A DNA stretch of 64,000 nucleotides from contig NZ_CP104971.1 of NCBI RefSeq assembly GCF_025452195.1, forward strand, positions 1 to 64,000. Direction: 5' to 3'. How positions within the stretch are numbered: the first letter of the stretch is position 1; every line of letters begins with the position of its first letter. The position numbers and the translations under genes were made by a program. The DNA comes from Phyllobacterium zundukense (GTDB taxonomy: Bacteria > Pseudomonadota > Alphaproteobacteria > Rhizobiales > Rhizobiaceae). Below are positions 19,524 through 28,900 of the stretch, piece after piece. The notes beneath the pieces are model-generated. The model made no database searches and was not told the origin of the DNA. It saw only the letters and a list, made by a program, of their open reading frames with translations.

Positions 19524-20834
19524 TCATTCCTCGCGCAGGGCTCGCGCTAACTGGTCAAACAAAGGTTTGGCCAGAAATGATAGCGCTGTACGGTCGCCGG
19601 TTTGAATGAACGTTTCCACTGGCATGCCTGGCACGAGCACAAGATTCTCCAACCGGTCCAGTTCGTCTTGTGGAATTTCAATCCGGGCGAAATACCAACT
19701 TTCACCCGTTTGGGCATTATGGAGCAAGTCTGCGGCAACCGTTTTAACATAGCCGGCAATTTCCGGAGTTGTGCGCTGATTGAATGCGGAAAAGCGTAGC
19801 TCTGCACGCTGGCCGACATGGACCTGGTCGATATCAGCGGGCTTCAATCGTGCCTCGACAATCAGGGAATCCCGGTCTGGAACAATCTGCAGAACGGTTT
19901 CTCCCGGTGCTACCACGCCGCCGATGGTGTGAAGCGCGAGTTCGTGCACAAGTCCGTCTTGGGGTGCGCGAATGTCAATGCGTTTGAGTTGATCGGACGC
20001 GGCAATGCGCTGTTCGGATAATTCGGCAAGCTTGCTGTCCGTATCACGAAGTTCGGTCAAGACTTCGGCCCGGCGGTCCTGGTCGAGCTGCAGTATCTGC
20101 AGTTCCGTCTCGGTGATCCGATTGGCTGCCCGTGCTATCTCAGCGACAAATTGCCCTCGCTCGCCGGCGAGCTGCGCCTTCATGCGTTGCAGTTCGGCCA
20201 TCCGAGGATAGGGGATCAGTCCCTTTTGATAGAGGCTGGATACGCCTTCCAGTTCGCGTTCAATGAGGGCGACTTCATCATTCTTTCCCTCACGGCGGGC
20301 AACGAGCCCTTCATTCTCTTGGCCGATTTGGCTGATCCGCTGACGGAGTTGCTCCTTTTGCCCATCAATCGTTCGCTTGCGAGCAGTGAACAAGGCCATC
20401 TCTGCACGGAGATATTCCTCGAATTCCGATTGATTGAGTCCCCCGCTGGTATTTTCGGAGACTGAGAGCTGTAATGACTCCTCGCGCTCGGCAACAAGAC
20501 GCAACCGCCTAGCTGTGAATTGATCAATCTGCTTGGTAACCATCGCCAGATTCGCGCGTGTCAGGGTGTCGTCAAGACGAACCAGAAGATCGCCGGCTTT
20601 GACCCTAGCGCCGTCGCGCACGAGGATTTCACCGACGATACCGCCTTCGCGGTGCTGCACCTTCTTGACGTTGCCGTCGACCATCACGGTGCCCGTTCCC
20701 ATTACAGCACCCGACAGCTGAGCTATTGCTGCCCAGCCTCCTGCTCCAAAAACAAGGATAGCTGATGTGCACAAACCGACGATCATGTGCACTCGAATCG
20801 AAGCCGCTGCCGGGTTTTTTTTGTCGTTGCTCAT
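19524..20834 (-). CDS. HlyD-family type I secretion adaptor (membrane fusion protein)
   Basis: The protein has 436 residues, the usual length. A short cytoplasmic tail is followed by one transmembrane helix (about 16-38). Next come a biotinyl-lipoyl half-motif (VKKVQHREGGIV), long periplasmic coiled-coil helices (about 95-270), the second lipoyl half (IRAPQDGLV) and a beta-barrel with GETVLQIVP. It bridges the inner-membrane ABC exporter to a TolC-type outer-membrane channel. No TolC gene is seen here. Its ATG overlaps the stop of the ABC gene by four bases (20831-20834), so the two are translationally coupled. It is probably specific for the RTX protein at 25903-32625. Confidence 0.93.
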   Translation of the reverse strand: MSNDKKNPAAASIRVHMIVGLCTSAILVFGAGGWAAIAQLSGAVMGTGTVMVDGNVKKVQHREGGIVGEILVRDGARVKAGDLLVRLDDTLTRANLAMVTKQIDQFTARRLRLVAEREESLQLSVSENTSGGLNQSEFEEYLRAEMALFTARKRTIDGQKEQLRQRISQIGQENEGLVARREGKNDEVALIERELEGVSSLYQKGLIPYPRMAELQRMKAQLAGERGQFVAEIARAANRITETELQILQLDQDRRAEVLTELRDTDSKLAELSEQRIAASDQLKRIDIRAPQDGLVHELALHTIGGVVAPGETVLQIVPDRDSLIVEARLKPADIDQVHVGQRAELRFSAFNQRTTPEIAGYVKTVAADLLHNAQTGESWYFARIEIPQDELDRLENLVLVPGMPVETFIQTGDRTALSFLAKPLFDQLARALREE

Positions 20835-22543
20835 GCGCTCTCCGGAACAGCCCGCACAGTTGTCTTGCGCAAGACTTCGTCGCGGGGTCCAAAGGCGGCA
20901 ACGCGACCCTCTGCCAAGACCAGAACATGATCGACGGCTGCCAAAGCATTCGGACGATGTGCGATGACGATCACAATGGAGCCTGACTGACGTGCGTTCA
21001 CGATGGCATTGGTGAGCGCTGCCTCTCCTTCAGCATCCAGGCTGGCGTTTGGTTCATCGAGAACGATGAGAAATGGCTTGCCGAACAGAGCGCGAGCAAG
21101 ACCGATCCGCTGCCTCTGTCCTGCTGATAAGACAGCGCCCCCAACGCCGATACGGGTATTATAACCGTCTTGAAGCGACAGCACCATGTCGTGGACGCCA
21201 GCCTGCGTTGCCGCTTCTATGATATCCGACGATTTGGCTGGCCCACAAAAACGGCTGATATTCTCGGCAATTGTTCCATCGAACAGCTCAACGCCTTGTG
21301 GCAGATATCCTATTGCAGGACCAAGGACTTCCGGATTCCATTGCTCTATTTCTGCGCCATCCAGGCGAATTGTGCCCCGCACCGGCTGCCAGACCCCGAC
21401 AAGTGCCCTAGCGAGGGTGGATTTTCCCGAACCACTCGGGCCAATTATGCCCAACCCGTGCCGCGATTGTAGCGCGAATGAAACATCGCGAATGATGGCG
21501 CTGATTGAACCAGGGGCCACTACAGTAAGCCCGGCCACATCCAGTGATTGTTTTGGTGCAGGCAGCGACATCGGTTGCTTGTCGAAGGCGACTTTTTCAA
21601 GCAATTCGTGGAGACGTCGTCGGCTCTGCCGTGCGCCCAGGAAACTCCGCCATTGGCTTATTGCTTGTTCAATTGGTGAGAGAGCTTTGGAAGTTAAAAT
21701 GGACGATGCGATCATCGCGCCCGGAGAGACGAGCTGATAGATTGATAGCCAAGCCGCTAGTGCGAGTATAGCCGATTGCAAAGCCAGGCGGAATACTTTT
21801 GAAGCCGCCGTAAATCCCCCAGTCTTGTCGCTCGTTTGTCGCTGCTCGGCAAGATAGATATCGTTTGTTTCACGCCAACGCGCCGCAAAGGCTCCGCGCA
21901 TTCCCATCGCGTGGAGCGCTTCCGCATTACGACGCCCCGCTTCAACAAACTCTGCACGCAATGAACCCAGTTGGGTGATCCTGCTCAGCGGACCGCGTAA
22001 TGTGACATCACTGACGATAGTCAAAACGATCAGAGTGACCGCCCCCGCAACGGTAAGCCATCCCAGATATGGATGAAACAGGAAGAGGACGGCAAGATAG
22101 ATAGGAAGCCAGGGCATGTCGCAGATAGCAATCGGTCCTGGACCGCTCATGAACTGACGCAGTTGGTCAAGATCGCGCAACGGCTGTGCGACGACCTCCT
22201 TCTTGCTAGTGCGGAGTGGCAGCGTGAGAACAGCGTCGAATGTCTGGCCTCCAAGTTCTTCCTCGATTTGTTGTCCGATCCGGGCAAGGATGCGTGACCG
22301 GATAATTTCCAGGAGGCCAATAAACGCGTAGAGCCCGATCGCTAGTATTGAAAGGGCAACGAGTGTGGGCACGCTGCGACTGGCCAACACACGGTCGTAG
22401 ACCTGCATCATGAACAGCGGTCCAGTCAGCATCAGGATATTGGTAGTGCCGCTCAACAGGGCAACCCCAACAAATGCTGCTTTTGTTTTACCCATTGCAG
22501 CGGCGACCAAGGGTCGCCGCGATGTAGACACCGACACCGTCAC
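20831..22543 (-). CDS. prtD: PrtD-type type I secretion ABC transporter
   Basis: The protein has 570 residues, typical of PrtD/AprD exporters, with no C39 domain. The N-terminal half has about six transmembrane helices, the first near 25-50 (LLSGTTNILML, VYDRVLASRS). The ATPase half has Walker A GPSGSGKST, the signature LSAGQRQRIG, Walker B FLIVLDEP and the H-loop IVIAHRP. It drives one-step export of proteins with C-terminal signals. It starts 8 bases after the mini-RTX stop and overlaps the adaptor gene, so the three form one transcription unit. Its first codons contain a perfect hairpin (22500-22520, GCGGCGACC / GGTCGCCGC), and this 5' stretch is copied at 25836-25902. Confidence 0.92.
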   Translation of the reverse strand: MTVSVSTSRRPLVAAAMGKTKAAFVGVALLSGTTNILMLTGPLFMMQVYDRVLASRSVPTLVALSILAIGLYAFIGLLEIIRSRILARIGQQIEEELGGQTFDAVLTLPLRTSKKEVVAQPLRDLDQLRQFMSGPGPIAICDMPWLPIYLAVLFLFHPYLGWLTVAGAVTLIVLTIVSDVTLRGPLSRITQLGSLRAEFVEAGRRNAEALHAMGMRGAFAARWRETNDIYLAEQRQTSDKTGGFTAASKVFRLALQSAILALAAWLSIYQLVSPGAMIASSILTSKALSPIEQAISQWRSFLGARQSRRRLHELLEKVAFDKQPMSLPAPKQSLDVAGLTVVAPGSISAIIRDVSFALQSRHGLGIIGPSGSGKSTLARALVGVWQPVRGTIRLDGAEIEQWNPEVLGPAIGYLPQGVELFDGTIAENISRFCGPAKSSDIIEAATQAGVHDMVLSLQDGYNTRIGVGGAVLSAGQRQRIGLARALFGKPFLIVLDEPNASLDAEGEAALTNAIVNARQSGSIVIVIAHRPNALAAVDHVLVLAEGRVAAFGPRDEVLRKTTVRAVPESA

Positions 22544-22554
22544 ATCAGTCCTTA
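22490..22554. repeat. prtD 5' segment, copied at 25836-25902
   Basis: From the start of prtD to the end of the mini-RTX frame, this stretch matches 25836-25905 with one base change and a 5-bp tandem insertion (TTACC) in the other copy. It marks one edge of the duplicated RTX block. Confidence 0.85.
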
Positions 22555-22791
22555 CCCAATAAATCTGAAGTCGTCAGCGTGAAGACCCGACAGAACAACA
22601 TTTTTCAGTGTGATATTGTTATCTGCGTCATGGGCGACGAGAGCATCCGATCCCGCCTGACTTGCCGAGGCTATTGATATGTCATAATATTGACCTTGAT
22701 ACTTGACAGTACAAGTTCCAACATTTTTGCCATCCGGTGAAACATACCAATTTATCCAACCTGTTGTGAACTCGTCGTCAGTACCAGCCAC
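22552..22791 (-). CDS. Mini-RTX: in-frame fusion of first and last parts of the RTX protein
   Basis: The protein has 79 residues. Residues 1-40 equal the N-terminus of the 2240-residue RTX protein at 25903-32625 (MAGTDDEFTTGWINWYVS...) apart from one Thr/Gly to Cys change, and residues 41-79 equal its C-terminus (...NVVLSGLHADDFRFIG). Everything between, about 6.5 kb, is missing, and the joint keeps the frame. The C-terminal part is where type I secretion signals lie, so the product could in principle still be exported. Upstream DNA is nearly identical to that of the full gene, so it has the same promoter. The stop lies 8 bases before prtD. It is either a deletion remnant or a working leader/peptide gene. 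Confidence 0.8.
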   Translation of the reverse strand: MAGTDDEFTTGWINWYVSPDGKNVGTCTVKYQGQYYDISIASASQAGSDALVAHDADNNITLKNVVLSGLHADDFRFIG

Positions 22792-23282
22792 GGCGTTCTC
22801 CCTGTAATTATCTAGTTAATTTCGAGATTGTAGGCTCGTTCCATGGCTCGACTCTTTTCAAATCGAGGTCTGCACCTTTTTAACAGTTCGTCAGACACAA
22901 CAAGCATCTTGCTCCAAAATAAGGGCAAGTGATCAGCAACTACTATAATTGTTGGAAATTTCACTTAAACTTTGATGTTCGGACATGCGCCAACGACAGG
23001 TTGATCATACTCCTCACATCATTAAGCGCGATAATTACGATCGATTACAAAACTGTCAAGGTCTAGACGGCTCGATATCTAGTTCTTTTTTTGTTTATCT
23101 GATCTGCCCGAGATTAAGAGTTCTTCCTTAAGTTCAATCTACTCCACCGCGGGCCCAAGAAGGAGCTCCAATATGCGACATCTGAATAATGCGAATGGAG
23201 GTCGAGGACCGCTTTTTGATCAACGGTAAAGCTTTGGAAACTCTGTATCACGAATTATATTGTATTCTTTGATAAGTAGATA
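22670..23282. repeat. RTX promoter and N-terminus, duplicated at 32504-33116
   Basis: About 610 bp is nearly identical to 32504-33116 at a constant offset of 9834 bp. I noted only a few substitutions (for example GAGGTCTGC versus GAGATCTGC). It covers the RTX 5' coding end and about 490 bp upstream, ending at GATAAGTAGA in both copies. The non-coding part holds the presumed RTX promoter. Confidence 0.9.
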
Positions 23283-23313
23283 AATCGCGTTGGAGCCATG
23301 AGGGAGAAGCGAA

Positions 23314-23748
23314 TTGAAACAGCAAGGAAACGCAATCCGGGCGGCCGAAACCTATCATAAGAGCGGCGTTGCTTCGAATTATTATCTCATTCTCGTCGGA
23401 ATGTTTGTATTCCCCTTGATCCTCATTGGGCTTGTTGTTTCAAGAGGACGAAAAGCAAGCTCGTCGGATTGGGCAAGGTCTCACTACGAACTTCAATATC
23501 GAAGCGCGGCGGCCGTGGTGTCGGGGGTTGTCGCAATTCTTCTTTTCGCGATTACAATTTTCATTCAGAATTCGGTAGGACTGGGCCAACCAGCAAATTT
23601 GAAGATGTGGTTCAGTTTTTTGTCGAATCTCTATTGCCTTCTATTTGCTTGGGCGGTTATTCGGGGTGTTCGCGGCCTTTTTTTAGCAAAAAGCGAACGA
23701 ACAATTACAAACCCCAAGACTTACTGGGTGTGGCCTTTGGCAATCTGA
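23314..23748 (+). CDS. Small integral membrane protein
   Basis: The protein has 144 residues, from a TTG start preceded by a good site (GAGGGAGAAG). Three hydrophobic helices are predicted near 24-43, 66-85 and 98-117, with a basic loop (RGRKASSSD) after the first. The pattern is reminiscent of DUF4870-like small membrane proteins but not enough to assign. It starts just beyond the duplicated RTX promoter block and is followed 44 bp later by an exported protein on the same strand, so the two may be an operon. Confidence 0.7.
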   Translation: MKQQGNAIRAAETYHKSGVASNYYLILVGMFVFPLILIGLVVSRGRKASSSDWARSHYELQYRSAAAVVSGVVAILLFAITIFIQNSVGLGQPANLKMWFSFLSNLYCLLFAWAVIRGVRGLFLAKSERTITNPKTYWVWPLAI

Positions 23749-23792
23749 CAAAGACGCGTGAAAATTAGATACCCAACAGTGACAAGGCTATC

Positions 23793-24572
23793 TTGATGAA
23801 GAACTCGACCTATATCTTGGGTGCCGCTTTGTGCGCAGTTACAGTTTCGCTGGCAATGGCAGATTCCGGTGCGCATCCCTCGCCCAAGTTCGGTGGAACT
23901 TCGGCAAATACAAACCTCCTTTTGACGGCCCAGGCCTACTTGAACACACTGCCTGTGGAGCAAAAATTGTATGTATTTCCGTCCAACACACGTTTGTATG
24001 AAGCGTCCGAAAACCCAAGTCTCATCGGAGAGTCGCTAAGTCGATATAACAAAATATATTCAGAGATGTATGATTTTGAAAATCCAATTCGCTTCCCGCA
24101 AATTACAATAATCCTTAATGGCACATTCCTTGCTATGAATAGTGAACAGCGTTCTTCCTATCTGAGTAAGCTGAGCGAGCAAAAACGTTACAAAGAAATA
24201 ATTCGTAATTTGCGATCGAATGCCAATGGTTGTATTGCCCAAAAATTTCAAAGCAGAAATATGTGGGCGTCGAACGGTTTTATAGTGATGGATACGAAAA
24301 GGATTAATAAATCCGATTCGGGTGCGATCGATCGGTGTCTACATGCAGGTCTCGATTATATTAACGGCTTTCCAATTAAGTCTGAGCCCTTCGATTATGA
24401 GACCCTGCCGGAAGCCGCTGTAAGAATCCCAATTATGAAAGCAATACATGAGTGCGCCTATTTGGGACTGAGCGACGCTTTTGATAACAACATTGAGCGA
24501 TCGCGTGGTAATGTCACCGCTAGGCCTTCGTTGCTATGCGTGAAAGACAATATCTCGAGTAATATAAAGTAA
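23793..24572 (+). CDS. Exported protein of unknown function
   Basis: The protein has 259 residues with a clear Sec signal peptide (ILGAALCAVTVSLAMA, cleavage near residue 23). The mature part has Cys near residues 147, 181, 216 and 249 that could form disulfides. The block CIAQKF...ASNGFIVMD...CLHAGLDYINGF faintly recalls DUF2927 proteins, but I am not sure. A scrap of a related gene lies at 33138-33180 (SRNIWASNGFIVTDT in place of SRNMWASNGFIVMDT), so this gene was also part of past duplication at the RTX locus. Function is unknown. Confidence 0.7.
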   Translation: MMKNSTYILGAALCAVTVSLAMADSGAHPSPKFGGTSANTNLLLTAQAYLNTLPVEQKLYVFPSNTRLYEASENPSLIGESLSRYNKIYSEMYDFENPIRFPQITIILNGTFLAMNSEQRSSYLSKLSEQKRYKEIIRNLRSNANGCIAQKFQSRNMWASNGFIVMDTKRINKSDSGAIDRCLHAGLDYINGFPIKSEPFDYETLPEAAVRIPIMKAIHECAYLGLSDAFDNNIERSRGNVTARPSLLCVKDNISSNIK

Positions 24573-24606
24573 TCTACCATGCAATGATACAATTCATATC
24601 ATCTTA

Positions 24607-25548
24607 TCAATGATCAACTTCACTTTTGATTGCTGCCTCAACGTTCAACCGAAGTTGTCCCAATTCCAAATACTGCCCTATGGTTCGCTTTTTCCCTAGG
24701 CCATAGGAACCATCGATGCCGTTGGTTAGGAGCGAAGTAAGACGCTTCTTGGCGCGATCTTGAAGATGTGTCCATTTAACCACACGCTTGCTATCGAAGT
24801 CTTTGTCCCAGTGGAGCGGTGCCTCGTTGGGCTTCCGACTTTTATAGTAATGGTATAGAGGCACTCGATTGGGATGCCAAATGTCCCAGCCATTGGTAAA
24901 TGCACGAATCGACAAATTTTGTTCCTCCCCATGGAAATACATGAATGGGTCATAGGGGACTGCCTCTATGAAATTTCCTCGTGCGAACAGAAATGCGGCA
25001 GCTACTTGAAAGCCCACGATATCGTTCATTGTCTGTGTATCAACAGTTGAAAAATGCAGTACAGGATCGTTTAGATTGATCATCGAGCTATCAGGTACGA
25101 GCCGCAATGTCGTCGGCGTAAACCGTTTCTTTATAACAGTATTGTTTGCGCCGATTTCAAAACCAAAGGGCCGTGTAGACAGAACTACGTCGCGATTGCC
25201 ACTCAGATCAGAAATCGTCTCAAGAGCATCGACGAGGGTGATATCCCAGTTTCTGTCGAAGCATGTGTGAGAATCGATTTGCAAGAAATAATCTTCATTA
25301 TCGAATAGCGTCATTGCTAATGCTCTGGCCCAACAAGCACCGCGCGAATGCCGCGGATCAATTTGGAGATATGCTATATTAGTGCTGTGATCTGTCAGAT
25401 TTTGCTCGTTCGATTGGCGTGTTTGATCAACGACGCCAAATGAGATGCGCTTCGGATTCCGTGCTCGAGCAATTGCGTCACGTACGGTAAACTCCAACAT
25501 GGGATCGCAGTAACTCGCAATACTAACGAATATTCGGCTCTCTAGCAT
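24607..25548 (-). CDS. GT60-like GlcNAc transferase
   Basis: The protein has 313 residues. It opens with IFVSIASYCDP, continues FGVVDQTRQ, then RGACWARA and FLQIDSHTCFDRNW, and later FLFARG and YFHGEEQNLSIRAF. This is the pattern of the GlcNAc/UDP-GlcNAc:polypeptide glycosyltransferase family (GT60, related to Skp1 GlcNAc transferase), with DSH acting as the metal-binding DxD-type motif. It has no signal or membrane segment, so it is cytoplasmic and sugar-nucleotide dependent. It lies 354 bp downstream of the RTX gene on the same strand. A role in modifying the RTX protein, with its Pro/Thr-rich region, before export is an attractive inference; surface polysaccharide is the alternative. Confidence 0.85.
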   Translation of the reverse strand: MLESRIFVSIASYCDPMLEFTVRDAIARARNPKRISFGVVDQTRQSNEQNLTDHSTNIAYLQIDPRHSRGACWARALAMTLFDNEDYFLQIDSHTCFDRNWDITLVDALETISDLSGNRDVVLSTRPFGFEIGANNTVIKKRFTPTTLRLVPDSSMINLNDPVLHFSTVDTQTMNDIVGFQVAAAFLFARGNFIEAVPYDPFMYFHGEEQNLSIRAFTNGWDIWHPNRVPLYHYYKSRKPNEAPLHWDKDFDSKRVVKWTHLQDRAKKRLTSLLTNGIDGSYGLGKKRTIGQYLELGQLRLNVEAAIKSEVDH

Positions 25549-25835
25549 GGTTCTGTCTCAATTGGATTTGAAATTTGCGATGCTGTGGATACTCTATTCT
25601 TGAAACCATGGCTCGCATGGATTTCTTGTCGCCTTCATTGCTCTTCCGACAAGTGACCTCTCCAGCGACAGCCCGAAGCACAACTTGCTCATTAGTTTAT
25701 GATGGCCGATCGATCCCGAAAATGTGCAGTGAACCTGCCTTGTTGCGGTTCGTCTACGCTTTGCGAGATGCGGTATTCTCGGTAACCCAATCCTGAGTGG
25801 GTCGCAGATTATTCGCGAAGCATTGCGGAAGGTGT
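25549..25835. other. Intergenic between RTX and glycosyltransferase genes
   Basis: This stretch holds no convincing gene. A 73-codon plus-strand frame (25575-25796) lacks a ribosome site. Confidence 0.4.
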
Positions 25836-25902
25836 ACCCATTGCAGCGGCGACCAAGGGTCGCCGCGATGTAGAAACCGACACCGTCACATCAGTCCTTA
25901 CC
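25836..25902 (-). pseudogene. Remnant of prtD 5' end
   Basis: About 65 bp directly after the RTX stop matches the start of prtD at 22490-22554, including the hairpin GCGGCGACC / GGTCGCCGC (25846-25866). Only about the first 18 codons remain. It shows that the RTX gene once lay, or was copied, directly in front of prtD. The hairpin could now act as an RTX 3' end. Confidence 0.85.
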
Positions 25903-28900
25903 TTACCCAATAAATCTGAAGTCGTCAGCGTGAAGACCAGACAGAACAACATTTTTCAGTGTGATATTGTTATCTGCATCATGAGCGATGAGAACATCCG
26001 ATTCCGCCTGACTTGCCGCGGCTAGCACCGCGGCAAAATCGGCAAACACATCGTGCGTGAACTCGATGGTATCATCGGTTGCCGCACCCACCTTGAAATC
26101 GGTGATAGTATCGTGACCAAAGTTCGGCTTGAAAACGAATGCATCGTTTCCGGCGCCGCCGGTGAGCTTATCATCTCCAGCATCGCCGAGAAGCGTATCG
26201 GCACCACTTGTTCCAGCAATTGTATCGTTGCCGGCGGTTCCCCGAAGCCAAGCGGCCGACTGGATTTGGTTTCGATCCCAGGTTGTTCCGTCGGCAAACT
26301 TAATCTCCTCGATACCATAGCTGGTCGAAGCGAAATGATCCTGTATTTTGAGCGTGTCACCCGTAGAATTGATGCGGATCGATAGATGATCGCCGCTTCG
26401 TCCGAAAGCTAAATCCGCGACATTTAATCCGAGCAGTTGCACGATGTCGGTGTCAGCGCTGCCTGAATTCTCAATGATTGTGTCGTTGTTGTATCCGACG
26501 CCATAGCGGTAGATATCGGAGCCGCTACCACCTTTCATGATATCGCTGCCAAGACCGGAGTCTATGACATCATCGACATTCGTACCAACAATGGTTTCGT
26601 CGCCAAACGTACCGTAGTGAGTGACAACACTGCCGACGTTGGCGATGGCATTGGCGAGAACCATCTGGTGGGTCCACACGGTCCCATCATCGAATTCGAT
26701 CGTCGAAATCCTTCCACCTGATATGAACTGATTCCGAATGGTAAGCCGGCCGTCGTCACCGCTCTCCCCAATGAGAAGTATGACATTGTCACCATTCCTG
26801 ACCATGGTAACTTCGGACGGATTGATCCCGTGCAGCAGCAGTCTGTTCAGGTCCGATGACGAACCTTGGTCATCGATGACTTCTTTTCCATCCCCGCGAT
26901 CATAAATATAGATGTCACTGCCTGCCTTGCCGGTTAAGACGTCATCACCTGCTCCACCACGAATTAGATCAGGCGTGCTGAAGCCAACGATTGTATCGTC
27001 AGCGCTAGTAGCTGCATCAGACAAAACTCGCACCTTAAGATCGGACCGGGTCCAGACGGTGCCATCGGCAAAGACCATCTTGTCGACACCGGTGTCGTCA
27101 TTAAGCGTTTCCTTCAGCAGGATTGACCCGGCATCGCCGGCTCCTGGCACACTCTCGGCGATGATGAGTCTCACGTCATTGCCATTGCGCACTAGATTGA
27201 CATTGGCCGGGTTGATGCCGTTGAGGATCAACTGGTCGGCAGTGCCATTGTTCCAGGGCTCGATGATGGTGTCGTTGCCATCGCCACGTGTGTAGACATA
27301 GGTGTCGTTCCCCGAACCTCCATTGAGGACATCATCGCCTTTGCCGCCGGTGAGGGTGTCGGCGGTGTTGAATCCGGTGATGGTGTCGTTGCCTTCGGTC
27401 GAAGCCAGCAGCATCACCTTAAGATCAGACCGGGTCCAGATCGTGCCATCGGCAAAGATTACCTTCTCCACACCAGTGTCGTAATAATCGTCAAGATTTG
27501 CCTTGAGCAGGATCGATCCGGCATCACCGGCGCCTGGGGCACTTTCGGCAATCACAATTGTGACATCGCTGCCGTTGCGCATCAGGCTGACATTGGCCGG
27601 ATTGATGCCGTTGAGGACCAACTGGTCGGCGCCACTGGGGGGTTGTTGTTCGGTGATGGTGTCGTTGCCGTCGCCGCGCGTGTAGACATAGGTGTCGTTC
27701 CCCGAACCTCCATTGAGGACGTCATCGCCTTTGCCGCCGGTGATGGTGTCGGCGTTGGTGAATCCGAAGATGGTGTCGTTGCCGTCGGTCGAAGCCTGGG
27801 TCAGCAGCATCACCCTCAGGTCGGCGCGGGTCCAGATCGTGCCATCGGCAAAGACAATCTTGTCGACCCCGGTGTCGTAATACTCGTCGAGATTTGCCTT
27901 GAGCAGGATCGATCCGGCATCACCGGCGCCTGGGGCACTTTCGGCAATCACAATTGTGACATCGTTGCCATTGCGCACCAGACTGACATTGGCCGGGTTG
28001 ATGCCGTTGAGGATCAACTGGTCGGCAGTTCCATTCGAGGTTTGTTCGGTGATGGTATCGGTGCCGTCGCCGCGCGTGTAGACATAGGTGTCGTTCCCCG
28101 AACTTCCATTGAGGACGTCATCGCCTTTGCCACCGGTGAGGGTGTCGGCAATGTTGAAGCCGTTGATGGTGTCGTTACCACCGGTCGAAGCCTGGGCCAG
28201 CAGCATCACCCTCAGGTCGGCGCGGGTCCAGATCGTGCCATCGGCAAAGACGATCTTGTCGATCCCGGTTCCGACATAATCATCAAGCGTTTCCCTGAGC
28301 AGGATTGACCCGGCGTCGCCAGTTTCTGGCGAACTCTCGGCAATGATGAGTTTCACGTCATTGCCATTGCGCATCAGGCTGACATTGGCCGGGTTGATGC
28401 CGTTGAGGATCAACTGGTCGGCGGTACCATTGTTGAAGGATTCGATGATGGTGTCGTTGCCGTCGCCGCGCGTGTAGACATAGGTGTCGTTCCCCGAACC
28501 TCCATCGAGGACATCATCGCCTTTGCCGCTGCTGATGGTGTCGGCGGTGTTGAAGCCGTTGATGGTGTCGTTGCCGTCGGTCGAAGCCTGGGCCAGCAGC
28601 ATCACCCTCAGATCGGCGCGGGTCCAGACGGTGCCGTCGGCAAAGACCACCTTGTCGACACCGATACCGAAATCGTCAATAAGCGTTTCCTTCAGCAGGA
28701 TCGATCCGGCGTCGCCGGCACCCGGGGCACTTTCGGCAATGATGAGTTTCACGTCATTGCCATTGCGCACCAGGCTGACATTGGCCGGGTTGATGCCGTT
28801 GAGGATCAGCTGGTCGGCAGTGCCATTGTTCCAAGGCTCGATGATGGTGTCGTTGCCATCGCCACGTGCGTAGACATAGGTGTCGTTCCCCGAACCTCCA

